DNA from: Clostridia bacterium
Lineage (GTDB): Bacteria > Bacillota > Clostridia > Oscillospirales > Acutalibacteraceae
Direction: 5' to 3'
Assembly: GCA_017521125.1 (NCBI GenBank)
Contig: JAFXDV010000010.1
Coordinates: 62,001 to 126,000, forward strand
Length of the DNA stretch: 64,000 nucleotides
Within the stretch, counting starts at the first letter, position 1; every line of letters begins with the position of its first letter. Below the pieces are notes generated by a model that was not told the DNA's origin, ran no database searches, and was given only the letters and a program-made list of their open reading frames with translations. This document shows positions 40,509-50,252 of the stretch, piece after piece. Made by a program: the position numbers and the translations under genes.

Positions 40509-42446
40509 TTATATATCAAGGTCGGTAGCAAATACCGCATTTTCTTCAATAAACTGTCTTCTGGGTTCTACCTCTTCGCCCATTAACATACTAAAGGTTG
40601 CATCGGCAACCTCTGCGTCTGCCATTGTAACTCTTAGCATTGTTCTTGTTTCCGGGTCAAGTGTGGTTTCCCATAACTGATCAGGGTCCATTTCACCAAG
40701 ACCCTTATAACGCTGAACGTCTGCTGTGCCGCCTAGTTTTTCAATATATTCCTGCTTTTCCTCATCTGTAAAGGCATCAAAGTGTTGTTTGCCTTTTGAT
40801 ACTCTGTAAAGAGGAGGCTGTGCCAAATAAACGTGGCCTGTCTCAATAAGTTGAGGCATATATCTGAAGAAGAAGGTTAAAAGAAGTGTTCTGATGTGTG
40901 AACCGTCTACGTCGGCATCGGCCATAATTACTATTTTATCATAGCGAAGCTTTTCAATATTAAAGTTTTCGCCTATTCCTGTGCCTAACGCAACAATAAC
41001 AGGTGTCAACTTATCATTTCCGTAAACTTTGTCTTCTCTTGCCTTTTCAACGTTAAGCATTTTACCCCATAGTGGTAAAATTGCCTGATAGGTACTGTTT
41101 CTTCCCTCAACCGCACTACCGCCTGCAGAATCTCCCTCGACGATATAAATTTCGGTTTTTGTTGGGTCGTCTGAAATACAATCGGTAAGTTTTTCAGGCA
41201 TACGGGTTTTTCCGCCGATTCCTGATTTATTTCGAGAAGCATCTCTTGCTTTTTGTGCCGCTTCTCTTGCATTAGATGCGGCAATAGCCTTATCAATTAC
41301 TGTTTTTGCATCGCTTGGATTTTCTTCTAAGTATTTATAAAGCTGGTCGTTTACAATTTCTCTTACCAACTGTCCTACAGAGGTATTACCAAGCTTTGCC
41401 TTTGTCTGAGATTCAAACTGTGCATCTGCAAGTTTTACAGAAACTACGGCAACAAGGCCTTCCATAATATCCTCGCCTTTAAGATTATCTGAATCTACCT
41501 TTAATTTCTTAAAGTCGTGGGCATATTTATTTACAACCCTTGCCACAGTCTGTCTGAATGCTTGCTCGTGGGTACCTCCGTCAATGGTATGGAGGGTGTT
41601 TGCAAAGGACATTATTTTATTATCATATGCGGTAGACCACATAAGCGCAATTTCTGCGGTAGAATCTCCCTTTGAGCCTGCAAGATAAATAATATCTGAA
41701 ATTGGGTCTTTCTTTATACCCTTGCAAATATAATCAACGTAAGATTTAATACCACCTTCATAACAAAGGTCATCATTTTTAGGCTCGAATACGTTGGTTC
41801 TCTTATCCTCTAAAACAATTCTTATACCTGCATTAAGGAAAGCTTGTTCACGAAGGCGGTTTAGAAGGGTATCGTAATCGTAAACTATAGTATCTGTAAA
41901 GATTGTGGGGTCAGGTTTAAAGGTAACTGTTGTTCCTGTATCATTACACTCGCCAACAACCTCTAAATCTGAAACGATATTGCCCTTTTCATATCTCTGC
42001 TTGTAAATTTTCTTTCCGTCGTGAACCTCAACCTCAAGCCAGGAAGAAAGGGCGTTAACAACCGAAGCACCAACTCCGTGAAGACCACCTGATACCTTAT
42101 ATCCGCTTCCGCCGAATTTACCACCTGCGTGAAGAATTGTAAATACTACCGTTACGGTAGGAATTCCTTTTTGTGGATTGATACCAACAGGGATACCACG
42201 TCCGTTATCGGTAACACGGATTATTTCATCATCTAAAATTTCAACCTTTATTTTATCACAATATCCTGCAAGCGCCTCATCTATTGAGTTGTCTACGATT
42301 TCGTAAACAAGATGATGAAGTCCTCTTTCACCCGTAGAACCGATATACATACCCGGTCTTTTTCTTACGGCTTCAAGTCCCTCTAATACCTGTATGGAAT
42401 TTTCATCATAATTTTCTGTTACAGGAAGATTTGTTTCTAAACTCAT
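40509..42446 (-). CDS. gyrB: DNA gyrase subunit B
   Basis: The 645-residue protein has the GHKL ATPase (EIVDNSIDEAL, GRGIPVG, GLHGVG), the transducer, and the TOPRIM domain with VEGDSAGGSA and DADVDG. It supplies ATP hydrolysis for gyrase. Its length is normal for Gram-positive GyrB without the extra E. coli insert. It sits 18 bases after remB. Confidence 0.97.
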   Translation of the reverse strand: MSLETNLPVTENYDENSIQVLEGLEAVRKRPGMYIGSTGERGLHHLVYEIVDNSIDEALAGYCDKIKVEILDDEIIRVTDNGRGIPVGINPQKGIPTVTVVFTILHAGGKFGGSGYKVSGGLHGVGASVVNALSSWLEVEVHDGKKIYKQRYEKGNIVSDLEVVGECNDTGTTVTFKPDPTIFTDTIVYDYDTLLNRLREQAFLNAGIRIVLEDKRTNVFEPKNDDLCYEGGIKSYVDYICKGIKKDPISDIIYLAGSKGDSTAEIALMWSTAYDNKIMSFANTLHTIDGGTHEQAFRQTVARVVNKYAHDFKKLKVDSDNLKGEDIMEGLVAVVSVKLADAQFESQTKAKLGNTSVGQLVREIVNDQLYKYLEENPSDAKTVIDKAIAASNAREAAQKARDASRNKSGIGGKTRMPEKLTDCISDDPTKTEIYIVEGDSAGGSAVEGRNSTYQAILPLWGKMLNVEKAREDKVYGNDKLTPVIVALGTGIGENFNIEKLRYDKIVIMADADVDGSHIRTLLLTFFFRYMPQLIETGHVYLAQPPLYRVSKGKQHFDAFTDEEKQEYIEKLGGTADVQRYKGLGEMDPDQLWETTLDPETRTMLRVTMADAEVADATFSMLMGEEVEPRRQFIEENAVFATDLDI

Positions 42447-42464
42447 AATTTTTTGACCTTTCGC

Positions 42465-42749
42465 TTATTTTTTTATTTCTATTCCGCCCTCAATTATACC
42501 TTCATGTCTCTTTAAAAGGGTTTGTGAGGAAATTTGGGAAATATAGACTGTTTTATTTTTACTGTTTTTTTCACTACATACTATAAAAGATTTAGGAAGT
42601 TCAAAGGAGACATTAACAACCTGTCCTTTTTTTTCGACACCGTTAATATAATTTCTTGATATTTTTGAAACTGTAGTTGTATCAAGGTCAAATATACCAA
42701 TGATATCTCTCTTTTTTACAACAGTTTCCTGTCCTAAATGTAAATACAT
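42465..42749 (-). CDS. remB: DUF370/RemB-like regulatory protein
   Basis: The 94-residue protein begins MYLHLGQETVVKKRDIIGIFD, the signature of the DUF370/RemB (YaaB) family found between recF and gyrB in Bacillota. In Bacillus, RemA and RemB influence extracellular matrix gene expression. Conserved order makes the call secure even though RemB's biochemical role is poorly known. Confidence 0.85.
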   Translation of the reverse strand: MYLHLGQETVVKKRDIIGIFDLDTTTVSKISRNYINGVEKKGQVVNVSFELPKSFIVCSEKNSKNKTVYISQISSQTLLKRHEGIIEGGIEIKK

Positions 42750-42758
42750 ATATATCTC

Positions 42759-43823
42759 CTATTTAATTCTTCCGGCTTCTATATTAAAGACTGTGCCTTT
42801 TTCAAAATTTTTGATGTTTGAATAGTCACAACAAGTTATAAACACCTGTCTGTCTTTTATGTGATTAAGTATGTAATCTTGTCTTTCAGGGTCAAGCTCA
42901 CTCATAACGTCATCTAAAATCGCAACAGGCTGTTCCCCTTTTATATCCTCTATGGTTTTTGCCTCTGCAAGTTTTAAGGAGAGTGCAATACTTCTCTTTT
43001 GTCCTTGAGAGCCAAAACTTCTGGCAGAAATTCCGTTTATTTTAAAATCTAAATCATCACGATGCGGTCCTACCGAGGTAACACCTGAAAACATATCTGT
43101 TTTTCGTGCATTATAAAGAGCTTCTGCTAAATATTCTGCTTCTACAGATGAAACGTATGAAAATTCAAGTTTTTCCTTTTCTTTAGAAATACCTTTATAT
43201 ATTTCTGCGGTAGATGGCTCTGTTTTTTTACAGTATTTTTTTCTGTATTCTACGATTTTTGCGCCCTTTTCTGCTATTTCCGCTTCAAATATATCAAGCA
43301 TCTCACTAATACTCGAATTATTCTTATAATCTTTTATGATTTTGTTTCTTTGGGCAACTGCTCTTGTATAATCTTTTAAAAGTTCAATATAAACAGGATA
43401 AAGTTGACCTATTGCAACATCTAAAAATCTTCTCCTAACGTTTGGTCCGTCTTTTACTAAACCTAAATCACCCGGAGAAAAAACAATAGCACAAAAGTTT
43501 CCTGCAAGATGAGATGCAGATTTTAAAGGCTTTTCATCAAGAAATGCTTTTCTCTTATTTAAAATTTCTATTTTTGCATCTCTTTCTATTCCTTGGCTTA
43601 AAAAGTTCATTTTAAGCTCGGCCTTTTCCTTGCCAAAACCCACCATTTCCCTATCTTTAGCACCACGAAAGCTTTTCGCTCCCGTAAATAGCCAGATAGC
43701 CTCTGTAATATTTGTCTTTCCTTGGGCATTTGCGCCCATAAGAATATTTATATTACTGTCAGGTGTAAAGGAAAAATCAAAGAGATTTCTAAAGCCTTTA
43801 AATTCTATTTTTTTTATTTCCAT
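42759..43823 (-). CDS. recF: DNA replication and repair ATPase RecF
   Basis: The 354-residue SMC-like ATPase has Walker A GANAQGKTN, the ABC signature FGSQGQKRSIALSLKLAE and Walker B VAILDDVMSELD. It loads RecA at gaps. The start codon overlaps the S4 gene stop (TAATG). Confidence 0.96.
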   Translation of the reverse strand: MEIKKIEFKGFRNLFDFSFTPDSNINILMGANAQGKTNITEAIWLFTGAKSFRGAKDREMVGFGKEKAELKMNFLSQGIERDAKIEILNKRKAFLDEKPLKSASHLAGNFCAIVFSPGDLGLVKDGPNVRRRFLDVAIGQLYPVYIELLKDYTRAVAQRNKIIKDYKNNSSISEMLDIFEAEIAEKGAKIVEYRKKYCKKTEPSTAEIYKGISKEKEKLEFSYVSSVEAEYLAEALYNARKTDMFSGVTSVGPHRDDLDFKINGISARSFGSQGQKRSIALSLKLAEAKTIEDIKGEQPVAILDDVMSELDPERQDYILNHIKDRQVFITCCDYSNIKNFEKGTVFNIEAGRIK

Positions 43824-44029
43824 TATTCTATTCTAAATGAATTTCCATCAAATTCTGCAACGTCTCCGCTACGAAGTTTTTTACCCCTCATAGTGCAGAC
43901 CTCATTATTTACCAAAACCTCGCCGTTTTGTATAACAATTTTTGCGTGACCGCCTGTCTCAACAAGCCCTGCAAGTTTTAGTGCAGAATCAAGTCTTATA
44001 AATTCTTCTTTTATCTTTATATTTTTCAT
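43823..44029 (-). CDS. S4-domain RNA-binding protein (YaaA/RlbA type)
   Basis: The 68-residue protein is a single S4 domain ([34 protein letters not shown]). Genes of this kind sit between dnaN and recF throughout Bacillota and are linked to ribosome assembly. It overlaps dnaN upstream and recF downstream by single bases. Confidence 0.9.
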   Translation of the reverse strand: MKNIKIKEEFIRLDSALKLAGLVETGGHAKIVIQNGEVLVNNEVCTMRGKKLRSGDVAEFDGNSFRIE

Positions 44030-45126
44030 TATTTTAAAATTATAGGCATTATCATATAGATAAAGCTATCTGACTCTATAGGTTCAATTAAAAAGCCTGC
44101 TCCGCCGCCGTTAAACTTTATTCTTACTGTATCTGTTTCACAAGCACGAAGAGCATCAAGTAAATACTGTGGATTTACACCAATTACAAATTCTTCTCCT
44201 GTAAGCTCGGTTTCATATATATCTGTAGCTCGACCTAAAGATGAAGAACATGAGAAATTGATTAAATTTTTATCAATCTGACACTTAACAGGTGTTGCAA
44301 AACGGTCATTTATAACAATTGAAATTCTTTCAATTATATCAATAACCTCTCGTGTCTTAATTACTAACTGTTGAGTAAAATCTTTCTTAACAATTTTCTC
44401 GTAATTCATAAATTCTCCCTCAAGTAAACGGGAAACTAAGGTATAACCGTCGATAGAGAAAGAAACAAGCTTTTTATTTACAAAAATTTCAATATCCGCA
44501 TCATCATCATTTATGATTTTTACTGCTTCGCCGATTGCCTTGCCTGAAATAACAAAATCAAAATTTTCATTTATGTTTATTCTTTCTTGGCGAAGACCCA
44601 TTCTTCTTCCGTCAATACCAATAAAACGAATGATTTTATCCTTAATTTCTACCTTTAAGCCGGTAAGAATTGGGCGTGAGCCTTCGGTAGCAGCAACTGC
44701 AAATAATGTTTCTCTAACTAAATCTTTTAAAAGACCGCCTTTAATCTGAATTTTGTCGGTTTCAGGAACAGATGGAGTTTCAGGGAAATCTTCGGCAGAC
44801 ATACCCATAATATCAAAAACGGCATTTCCGCTTTTTATATGACACATTAGTCGGTCATCTGCTTCAATTTCTACGTTTATTCCATCACTTCTTCTTAAAA
44901 TTTCAGTAAGAAGCTTTGCGCTGATTACAATATCTCCCTCTTGTTTGCAGGAAGCATAAATTTCTTTTTTCATACTCATTTCAAGGTTATAGCTAACTAA
45001 AGTTACCTTTCCCTGCTCGGCAGAAATAAGAATTCCCTCTAAAACAGGAAGTGAGGTTTTAGTAACGATTCTTGAAAGATTTTGAACTGCATCTAAAAGA
45101 GAAGCTCTATCGGTAGAAAAAATCAT
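44029..45126 (-). CDS. dnaN: DNA polymerase III beta sliding clamp
   Basis: The 365-residue protein shows the three-fold clamp architecture; typical segments are [41 protein letters not shown] and the C-terminal YMIMPI. It tethers polymerase to DNA. I chose the ATG at 45126, six bases after AAAGGTG. The N-terminal extension in longer readings is not conserved. Confidence 0.96.
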   Translation of the reverse strand: MIFSTDRASLLDAVQNLSRIVTKTSLPVLEGILISAEQGKVTLVSYNLEMSMKKEIYASCKQEGDIVISAKLLTEILRRSDGINVEIEADDRLMCHIKSGNAVFDIMGMSAEDFPETPSVPETDKIQIKGGLLKDLVRETLFAVAATEGSRPILTGLKVEIKDKIIRFIGIDGRRMGLRQERININENFDFVISGKAIGEAVKIINDDDADIEIFVNKKLVSFSIDGYTLVSRLLEGEFMNYEKIVKKDFTQQLVIKTREVIDIIERISIVINDRFATPVKCQIDKNLINFSCSSSLGRATDIYETELTGEEFVIGVNPQYLLDALRACETDTVRIKFNGGGAGFLIEPIESDSFIYMIMPIILK

Positions 45127-45348
45127 AAATAACACCTTTTTCAAAAAATTTTTCTAATTAATTAATATAAAGACAGTAGTCATAATAAGGTTGGTTTAAA
45201 AGGTTAAAAAGTGGTTGAAAGTAAATAATAAAGGGAAAAAGCATGAGTTGATATTTCTTTTATAATTTGTTTATAAATTTAATAACTTTTTTTTATTCAC
45301 AACAAACTTAATAACTGTGATTTAATTAACCTTAATATCTTTAATAAC
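45127..45348. other. dnaA-dnaN intergenic region, part of probable oriC
   Basis: The 222 bases are strongly AT-rich. One sequence matches the DnaA box TTATNCACA exactly (TTATTCACA, 45293-45301); other candidates such as TGTGATTTA are weak. Bipartite origins flanking dnaA are usual in Bacillota, and all origin-block genes start here. The scarcity of consensus boxes lowers confidence in the exact site. Confidence 0.55.
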
Positions 45349-46686
45349 TTACATCTCAGACTTTAAATTTTTAATGATATCGTCAATGGTTTCCTTTTCA
45401 TAAGGATGGTCCACTAAAAACTCTTCTATCTGTCTTACATTATATAAAACTGTAGTATGGTCTTTATTAAAGGCTTCGCCGATTGCCTGATATGGAAGTT
45501 CTGTGGTTTCACGGGCTATATACATAGCAACCTGTCTTGCGTGAGCGAGTTCTGCTGTTCTTCTACGTGATAAAATATCATTTTCTGAAACGTCATAAGA
45601 ACGAGCAACCTCTTCAATTATTCTTTCAATTTTTATAGGTTCCGGTTGTGTGTCGGTTACAACTTCTTTTATAATGCTTTGAACAACCGAAATTGAAGGG
45701 GTATGATTCTGAATTTGAATATGTGCCTGTAGCTTTTTAACTACACCTTCAAGCTGTCGTGTATTCATCTTGATATGCTCTGCAATGTAATAAACGATAT
45801 TTTCATCAAAGGAGATTCCTAAAGAGGAAGCCTTAGAATTGATAATACCTACCCTTGTTTCAAAATCAGGTGGGGTAATATCAGCAAAAAGACCCATTTC
45901 AAGTCTGCCTCTGATTCTGGCATCCAAGGTTTTGATTTCCTTTGGTGGCCTGTCCATTGTAACCACGATTTGCTTATTGCTTTGATAAAGAGCATTAAAG
46001 GTGTTAAAGAATTCTTCCTGTGTTTGCTCCTTTCCTGCAATAAACTGAATGTCATCAATTAACAAAACGTCAAGATTGCGGTAATTATTTCTAAAATCGT
46101 CAACCGCTTCGTTTCCTGTGTTAACACGACCTTCGTGTAAAGCGCTGATTAGTTGGTTTGTAAACTCTTCACAACGAATGTATTCAATTTTCTTCTCAGG
46201 AAACTTTTTCTTAATATGATTTCTGATAGCAAGCATAAGGTGGGTTTTACCAACGCCGGAAGGACCATAGATAACAAGAGGGTTGTAAATAATACGTGGA
46301 TTATCTGCAACCGCCATTGAAGCGGCGTGGGCAAAACGGTTAGAAGAACCAACAATGAAGTTATCAAAGGTCAGGGTATCCTCATAGGTGCTGTTTGCGG
46401 GAGCTGCAATATGAGAAATTATTTCTCCGCTTTCATCAGCTACTACGATTTTTATGTTCATATCAATTCCCATAACTTCTTTAACACATCCGCCCAGGAT
46501 GTTCATATATGTAGACTCTAAAATACCTTTTTTGTATTCCGAATAAATGCCTAAAACTAAATTATCCTGTTTTATTTCCAAAAGGCGTAAATCTTTAAAC
46601 CATACGTTAAAGGAAACTTCAGGCATTTTGTTACGTATTTGGTCGGATATGGCTGTCCAAATGTCATTAACCGAATCTATCTGCAT
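45349..46686 (-). CDS. dnaA: Chromosomal replication initiator protein DnaA
   Basis: The 445-residue AAA+ protein has domain I (IWTAISDQIRNKMPEVSFNVWF), Walker A GPSGVGKTH, Walker B LLIDDIQF, and domain IV with the DnaA signature FNKDHTTVLYNVRQIE. It opens the replication origin. I chose the ATG at 46686, preceded by AAGGAGTG. A consensus promoter lies 45 bases upstream. Confidence 0.98.
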   Translation of the reverse strand: MQIDSVNDIWTAISDQIRNKMPEVSFNVWFKDLRLLEIKQDNLVLGIYSEYKKGILESTYMNILGGCVKEVMGIDMNIKIVVADESGEIISHIAAPANSTYEDTLTFDNFIVGSSNRFAHAASMAVADNPRIIYNPLVIYGPSGVGKTHLMLAIRNHIKKKFPEKKIEYIRCEEFTNQLISALHEGRVNTGNEAVDDFRNNYRNLDVLLIDDIQFIAGKEQTQEEFFNTFNALYQSNKQIVVTMDRPPKEIKTLDARIRGRLEMGLFADITPPDFETRVGIINSKASSLGISFDENIVYYIAEHIKMNTRQLEGVVKKLQAHIQIQNHTPSISVVQSIIKEVVTDTQPEPIKIERIIEEVARSYDVSENDILSRRRTAELAHARQVAMYIARETTELPYQAIGEAFNKDHTTVLYNVRQIEEFLVDHPYEKETIDDIIKNLKSEM

Positions 46687-46730
46687 TTTTTTCACTCCTT
46701 GAAAAAACAAAATTTGCTCAATTTAAATGT

Positions 46731-46759
46731 ATTATACCATACTTATTAACTTTTTTCAA
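46731..46759 (-). promoter_or_regulatory. dnaA promoter
   Basis: On the minus strand TTGAAA and a perfect TATAAT are 17 bases apart, 45 bases before the dnaA start. Next to it, 46760-46800 is nearly pure A/T, a possible DNA unwinding element; I see no TTATCCACA here. Confidence 0.7.
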
Positions 46760-46828
46760 TGACAACTTTAATAAATATTTAATAATAAATATATATTATA
46801 TATACAAAAAATAACAGGAGCCCTACTA

Positions 46829-46857
46829 TTGACAATAAAAAGACTTTTTGCTATTAT
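46829..46857 (+). promoter_or_regulatory. Promoter of the metallopeptidase-like lipoprotein
   Basis: TTGACA and TATTAT are 17 bases apart, 28 bases before the start codon, diverging from the dnaA promoter. Confidence 0.7.
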
Positions 46858-46885
46858 TTAAAAAGATTATTCTGGAGGTTTTTAG

Positions 46886-48724
46886 ATGACTTTTAAAAAA
46901 TTTTTATCTATCTTTCTTTCGGTAATTTTAATAGCATCTCTTCTTTCGGCTTGCAAAAAAACAAACACTCCTACCATTGAAAATACATCAAGTAAACAAG
47001 AGGAAGAACAGAAAGTTACTTTAGTTGATACTATTGAGGCCACCGAAACTCATGGTTTATATAAATTAGGCGCAGAAATTAAAACAGAAGCATCAAATGC
47101 AGATATAAAAATCATAGATAATACAGCCTACATATTTTTTGATATGGGTTCCGAGCTACAGGTTGTAAGCTTTTCGGTTTTTGAAAATAAAGTTTTAGGC
47201 ACAACTACACTGTCAGGCGAAAACCACAACTATGGTGTTTTAGATTCCGGAGAGTTTTATGTAACAAATCTTCAGACGTCACAGGTCAGCCTTTTTGAAA
47301 AAGACGGAAATCTAAAAGAAGAAACAAATATTTGTGATAGTCCCCTCAAGTTTGGTTTTTTGGATATTTCGGGACAGTTTTTTATCTACCAAAAAACAGA
47401 TAGCTCGGTTGTAAACAGATATGACTTCTTGTCAACAGAGACTAAAGAAGGCACAGTAAAAATCAATATTACAGGGTCTGTCAACAAAGACAAAGAGAAC
47501 GTTTATGTTAAGGATGAAATGAGCAAACACTATAGCATAAACTTTGAAACCTTTAGTATTACAAAAACTCAAACCGAAGCATTCAGAGAATATATAGATG
47601 GTGTTGGTTTTTCTACCGAAGGAGAGTATGTTACACATACGGCACTTAAAAACGGTATAGCAAAATATATGAGTAAATTTATTTCGGCTCAAGAGAAGGT
47701 TATAACGGCTGAAGAAAATCGCTTTATTGTTGTTTCAGAGGAACCTCATAATTATTTGAGAATATACGATTTTGACAGCGGCTTTGCAACCGGAGAAATT
47801 GAGGTAACAGGCGCAATTTTAGATGCACAGTTTGTAGACGAAAATCATGTATTTATTGCCTACAAGGATACTAATACTTCTAAAAATCTTTACCATCTTT
47901 TCGCTATAAATGAAAACGAAGGCAGAAACACATTTGAAGGCGGACGTTTAGACGATTTGGAAATTTATAAGAATGTGTTTGGTCCTGCCTCTAATTTTGA
48001 GGATACCGAAGCCGGAGATCTCGCATACGAGAAAAAAATCAGATTCTTTTACGGAAAAACGGGAGAGGACTTTAAACCCGGTTTTAGCTATTCGTTGATT
48101 TCTAAAACAGATTTTGATGCTAAGTTAAATATGGCTAAAAAGGTTCTTGAGGTACTTGATGCAGAGCTTTTGACAGAAGCTACCGCAGGCAGAGAAATTT
48201 GGGTATACCTTTGCGCAGGGCTTGACAATAAGAACACAGAGTATTCTGAACTTGCGGCACACACCGAACTTTACAATCATAAGGTAATACTTATTGATGC
48301 CAAGTGTAGCGACAATAAGTTTGCAGAACTTCTTTGCCACGAGTTTGCTCATATTTTAGATGATTATTTCCCACAAAGCATAAAGGATGGCTTTAGCAGT
48401 ATTACTCCGGAAAATATTAAATCGGAGGCGTACACAGGAGATTATAAAAACATTTCCTCCGACCAATACACCCCCTATGATTCGGATAAAAATAACGTGT
48501 GGTTTTACAATAATTACTGCCGTATAAACGAGAAAGAAGACCGCACAATCACGTTAGGCGAAATGTTTAGAAATTATGTGGTTGCTTCATCAGGAGACCT
48601 CTTTAATTTTGAAAACGTTAAGAAAAAGGCAGGATATTTAAGTAAGGCTTTAGAGGAAACCTTTGATTATTGTAAGGAAACCGAAAGACAGCTTTGGGAG
48701 ATTGCTTATTCGTATACAGAATAG
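46886..48724 (+). CDS. Lipoprotein with HExxH zinc-metallopeptidase motif
   Basis: The 612-residue protein starts with a lipoprotein signal (basic MTFKK, hydrophobic core, LLSAC lipobox with Cys23). Residues about 60-370 form a beta-rich, probably propeller-like, region without recognised domain. Near the C-terminus is HEFAHILDDY (His485, Glu486, His489), a gluzincin motif, and LGEMFRNYV about 75 residues later could supply the third ligand. The pattern recalls anthrax lethal factor-like and Pro-Pro endopeptidase domains (inference). It would act outside the membrane. GGAGG lies seven to eight bases before the ATG. It is transcribed away from dnaA with its own promoter and terminator. Confidence 0.75.
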   Translation: MTFKKFLSIFLSVILIASLLSACKKTNTPTIENTSSKQEEEQKVTLVDTIEATETHGLYKLGAEIKTEASNADIKIIDNTAYIFFDMGSELQVVSFSVFENKVLGTTTLSGENHNYGVLDSGEFYVTNLQTSQVSLFEKDGNLKEETNICDSPLKFGFLDISGQFFIYQKTDSSVVNRYDFLSTETKEGTVKINITGSVNKDKENVYVKDEMSKHYSINFETFSITKTQTEAFREYIDGVGFSTEGEYVTHTALKNGIAKYMSKFISAQEKVITAEENRFIVVSEEPHNYLRIYDFDSGFATGEIEVTGAILDAQFVDENHVFIAYKDTNTSKNLYHLFAINENEGRNTFEGGRLDDLEIYKNVFGPASNFEDTEAGDLAYEKKIRFFYGKTGEDFKPGFSYSLISKTDFDAKLNMAKKVLEVLDAELLTEATAGREIWVYLCAGLDNKNTEYSELAAHTELYNHKVILIDAKCSDNKFAELLCHEFAHILDDYFPQSIKDGFSSITPENIKSEAYTGDYKNISSDQYTPYDSDKNNVWFYNNYCRINEKEDRTITLGEMFRNYVVASSGDLFNFENVKKKAGYLSKALEETFDYCKETERQLWEIAYSYTE

Positions 48725-48759
48725 AAAAAAGAGAAGAGCTAACGCTCTTCTCTTTTTTA
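48725..48759 (+). terminator. Terminator of the lipoprotein gene
   Basis: AAAAAAGAGAAGAGC and GCTCTTCTCTTTTTT pair perfectly around TAAC. Confidence 0.9.
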
Positions 48760-48762
48760 TTA

Positions 48763-48791
48763 TTGACACGCTTTAACAAATATGTTATATT
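48763..48791 (+). promoter_or_regulatory. Promoter of the XRE gene at 48817
   Basis: TTGACA and TATATT are 17 bases apart, 25 bases before the start codon. The adjacent GTTATATTGTAAAC could be an operator half-site. Confidence 0.75.
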
Positions 48792-48816
48792 GTAAACAAA
48801 CAAGGGGGAGAGAAAA

Positions 48817-49344
48817 ATGATTTCAGGAGAAAGAATAAAAAGCATAAGAAAAATGCGGGGTTTGACTCAAAAAGAATTAGGCCTGGCGGTAGGATTTGAC
48901 GAGTCTACTGCAGACATAAGAATTGCACAATATGAATCTGATAACAGAACGCCTAAAGCAAATTTGTTAAACAATATGGCGGATGAATTAGAGGTTTGTC
49001 CATATGCTCTCTCAGAGCCACAAATTGAAACAGATTTAGGCTTGCTTCATACACTTTTTGCAATAGAAGACCTTTATGGATTAGAAATAAAAGAAATTGA
49101 CGGACGATATATGCTTTCTCTTTCTGCACCTGACACGAAGCTTGAAAAGGCATTGAGTGCTTGGTGCGAGAAAAAAGAGAACTTTGAAAACGGCGAAATA
49201 GAAGAGGAAGATTATAATCTCTTCAGATACTCCTATACAGAGGCAAGCGACAACAAGTCGGCAGCAAAAGTGGTTGTAAAAAGAGAAAGGAAACCTCTAA
49301 AGAAAGAGGCTCCCCAAAAGAAAGACGAATATTGGCTCCTTTAA
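48817..49344 (+). CDS. XRE-family transcriptional regulator
   Basis: The 175-residue protein starts with an XRE helix-turn-helix (MRGLTQKELGLAVGFDESTADIRIAQYESDNRTPKANL). The rest, about 110 residues, is charged with no recognised domain and ends in a lysine-rich tail (KRERKPLKKEAPQKKDEY). GGGGGAG precedes the ATG. It converges with the AraC gene, the stop codons overlapping by four bases. Targets unknown. Confidence 0.88.
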   Translation: MISGERIKSIRKMRGLTQKELGLAVGFDESTADIRIAQYESDNRTPKANLLNNMADELEVCPYALSEPQIETDLGLLHTLFAIEDLYGLEIKEIDGRYMLSLSAPDTKLEKALSAWCEKKENFENGEIEEEDYNLFRYSYTEASDNKSAAKVVVKRERKPLKKEAPQKKDEYWLL

Positions 49345-50153
49345 AGTTTATCCTTGGGAGAAACCTTAAAGTGATTTTTATAGGCACGGTAAAAGGCAGA
49401 GTAATCTGAAAAGCCGCACTGTCTGTAAACCTGAGTTGGATTAAGTCCGGACTCAATTAGTTCCCTTGCAAAAACAAGCCGTTTTACCGTAATATATTCC
49501 CATACTGTAGAAGCCGTTGCCTTTTTAAAGCTTCGGCAAAGCTGAGATTTGCTTATATAAAATTTTTTGCAAAGAGAGTCGAGAGACAGTTCTTTATATA
49601 GATTATCGTTTATGTAACTGATAATCTGCACTATTCTTGTATCTTGGCTTTTAGAATACTCGGTTTTCTTAAATGGAAAGTCGGAATAAAGCTCATACAA
49701 AAGTGGAAGCAAACAGGAAATAATGTGAAGACGAGTGTTATTGCTTTTTTCCTTTAGCCGCTCTATGAGCATAGGAATATCGGTATTTTCCAAATCTTTT
49801 AAATTAAACCGATTGCCGATTCCTGTCGGACGATTGAAAAACACCTCGGTCAAGGTTCCGTCGGGGTCAAAGTGGCTAAAAAGTTCCTTATCGAAGTGAA
49901 GAGAAATTCTCTCGTAAGGAATGTTCTTTTGAGGTACAATGTAATGTGATTCGGCAGGGCGCATAATGAAAATATCTCCCTCTTCCAGAAGATACTCGCT
50001 ACCCTCTATTCTGAAAATTCCCTTTCCTGAAAAGATACAACAAATTTCGCACTTTGAATGCATATGCATTTCAAAGTCTTTGGGATTGGGCTTTTGGTCA
50101 AGGGCGTATTTAAACTCAAGCTGCTTGTCTGAGAAGGTGTAAAAATCTTTCAT
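49341..50153 (-). CDS. AraC-family regulator with N-terminal cupin
   Basis: The 270-residue protein has an AraC-type cupin sensor (FEMHMHSKCEICCIFSGKGIFRIEG, EGDIFIMRPAESHYI) and two C-terminal helix-turn-helix units (LSLDSLCKKFYISKSQLCRSFKK; YRQCGFSDYSAFYRAYKNHFKVSP). Such proteins usually sense sugars. No adjacent sugar operon is obvious. A palindrome upstream overlaps its -35 box, suggesting self-control. Confidence 0.93.
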   Translation of the reverse strand: MKDFYTFSDKQLEFKYALDQKPNPKDFEMHMHSKCEICCIFSGKGIFRIEGSEYLLEEGDIFIMRPAESHYIVPQKNIPYERISLHFDKELFSHFDPDGTLTEVFFNRPTGIGNRFNLKDLENTDIPMLIERLKEKSNNTRLHIISCLLPLLYELYSDFPFKKTEYSKSQDTRIVQIISYINDNLYKELSLDSLCKKFYISKSQLCRSFKKATASTVWEYITVKRLVFARELIESGLNPTQVYRQCGFSDYSAFYRAYKNHFKVSPKDKL

Positions 50154-50168
50154 ACTATCACCAACTTC

Positions 50169-50197
50169 AGTTTATCATAAAATGCGAATATTCGCAA
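50169..50197 (-). promoter_or_regulatory. Promoter of the AraC gene with overlapping palindrome
   Basis: On the minus strand TTGCGA and TAAACT are 17 bases apart. A perfect 14-bp palindrome TGCGAATATTCGCA (50183-50196) covers the -35 box. Confidence 0.55.
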
Positions 50198-50204
50198 TAA
50201 AAAC

Positions 50205-50241
50205 AAAAGAAAAAGGAGATACTGTTTAAAAAAGTATCTCC
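50205..50241 (-). terminator. Terminator of the sugar-nucleotide/priming transferase operon
   Basis: On the minus strand GGAGATACT and AGTATCTCC pair around an A/T loop, followed by TTTTTC. Confidence 0.85.
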
Positions 50242-50252
50242 GTTTTTGCTTT

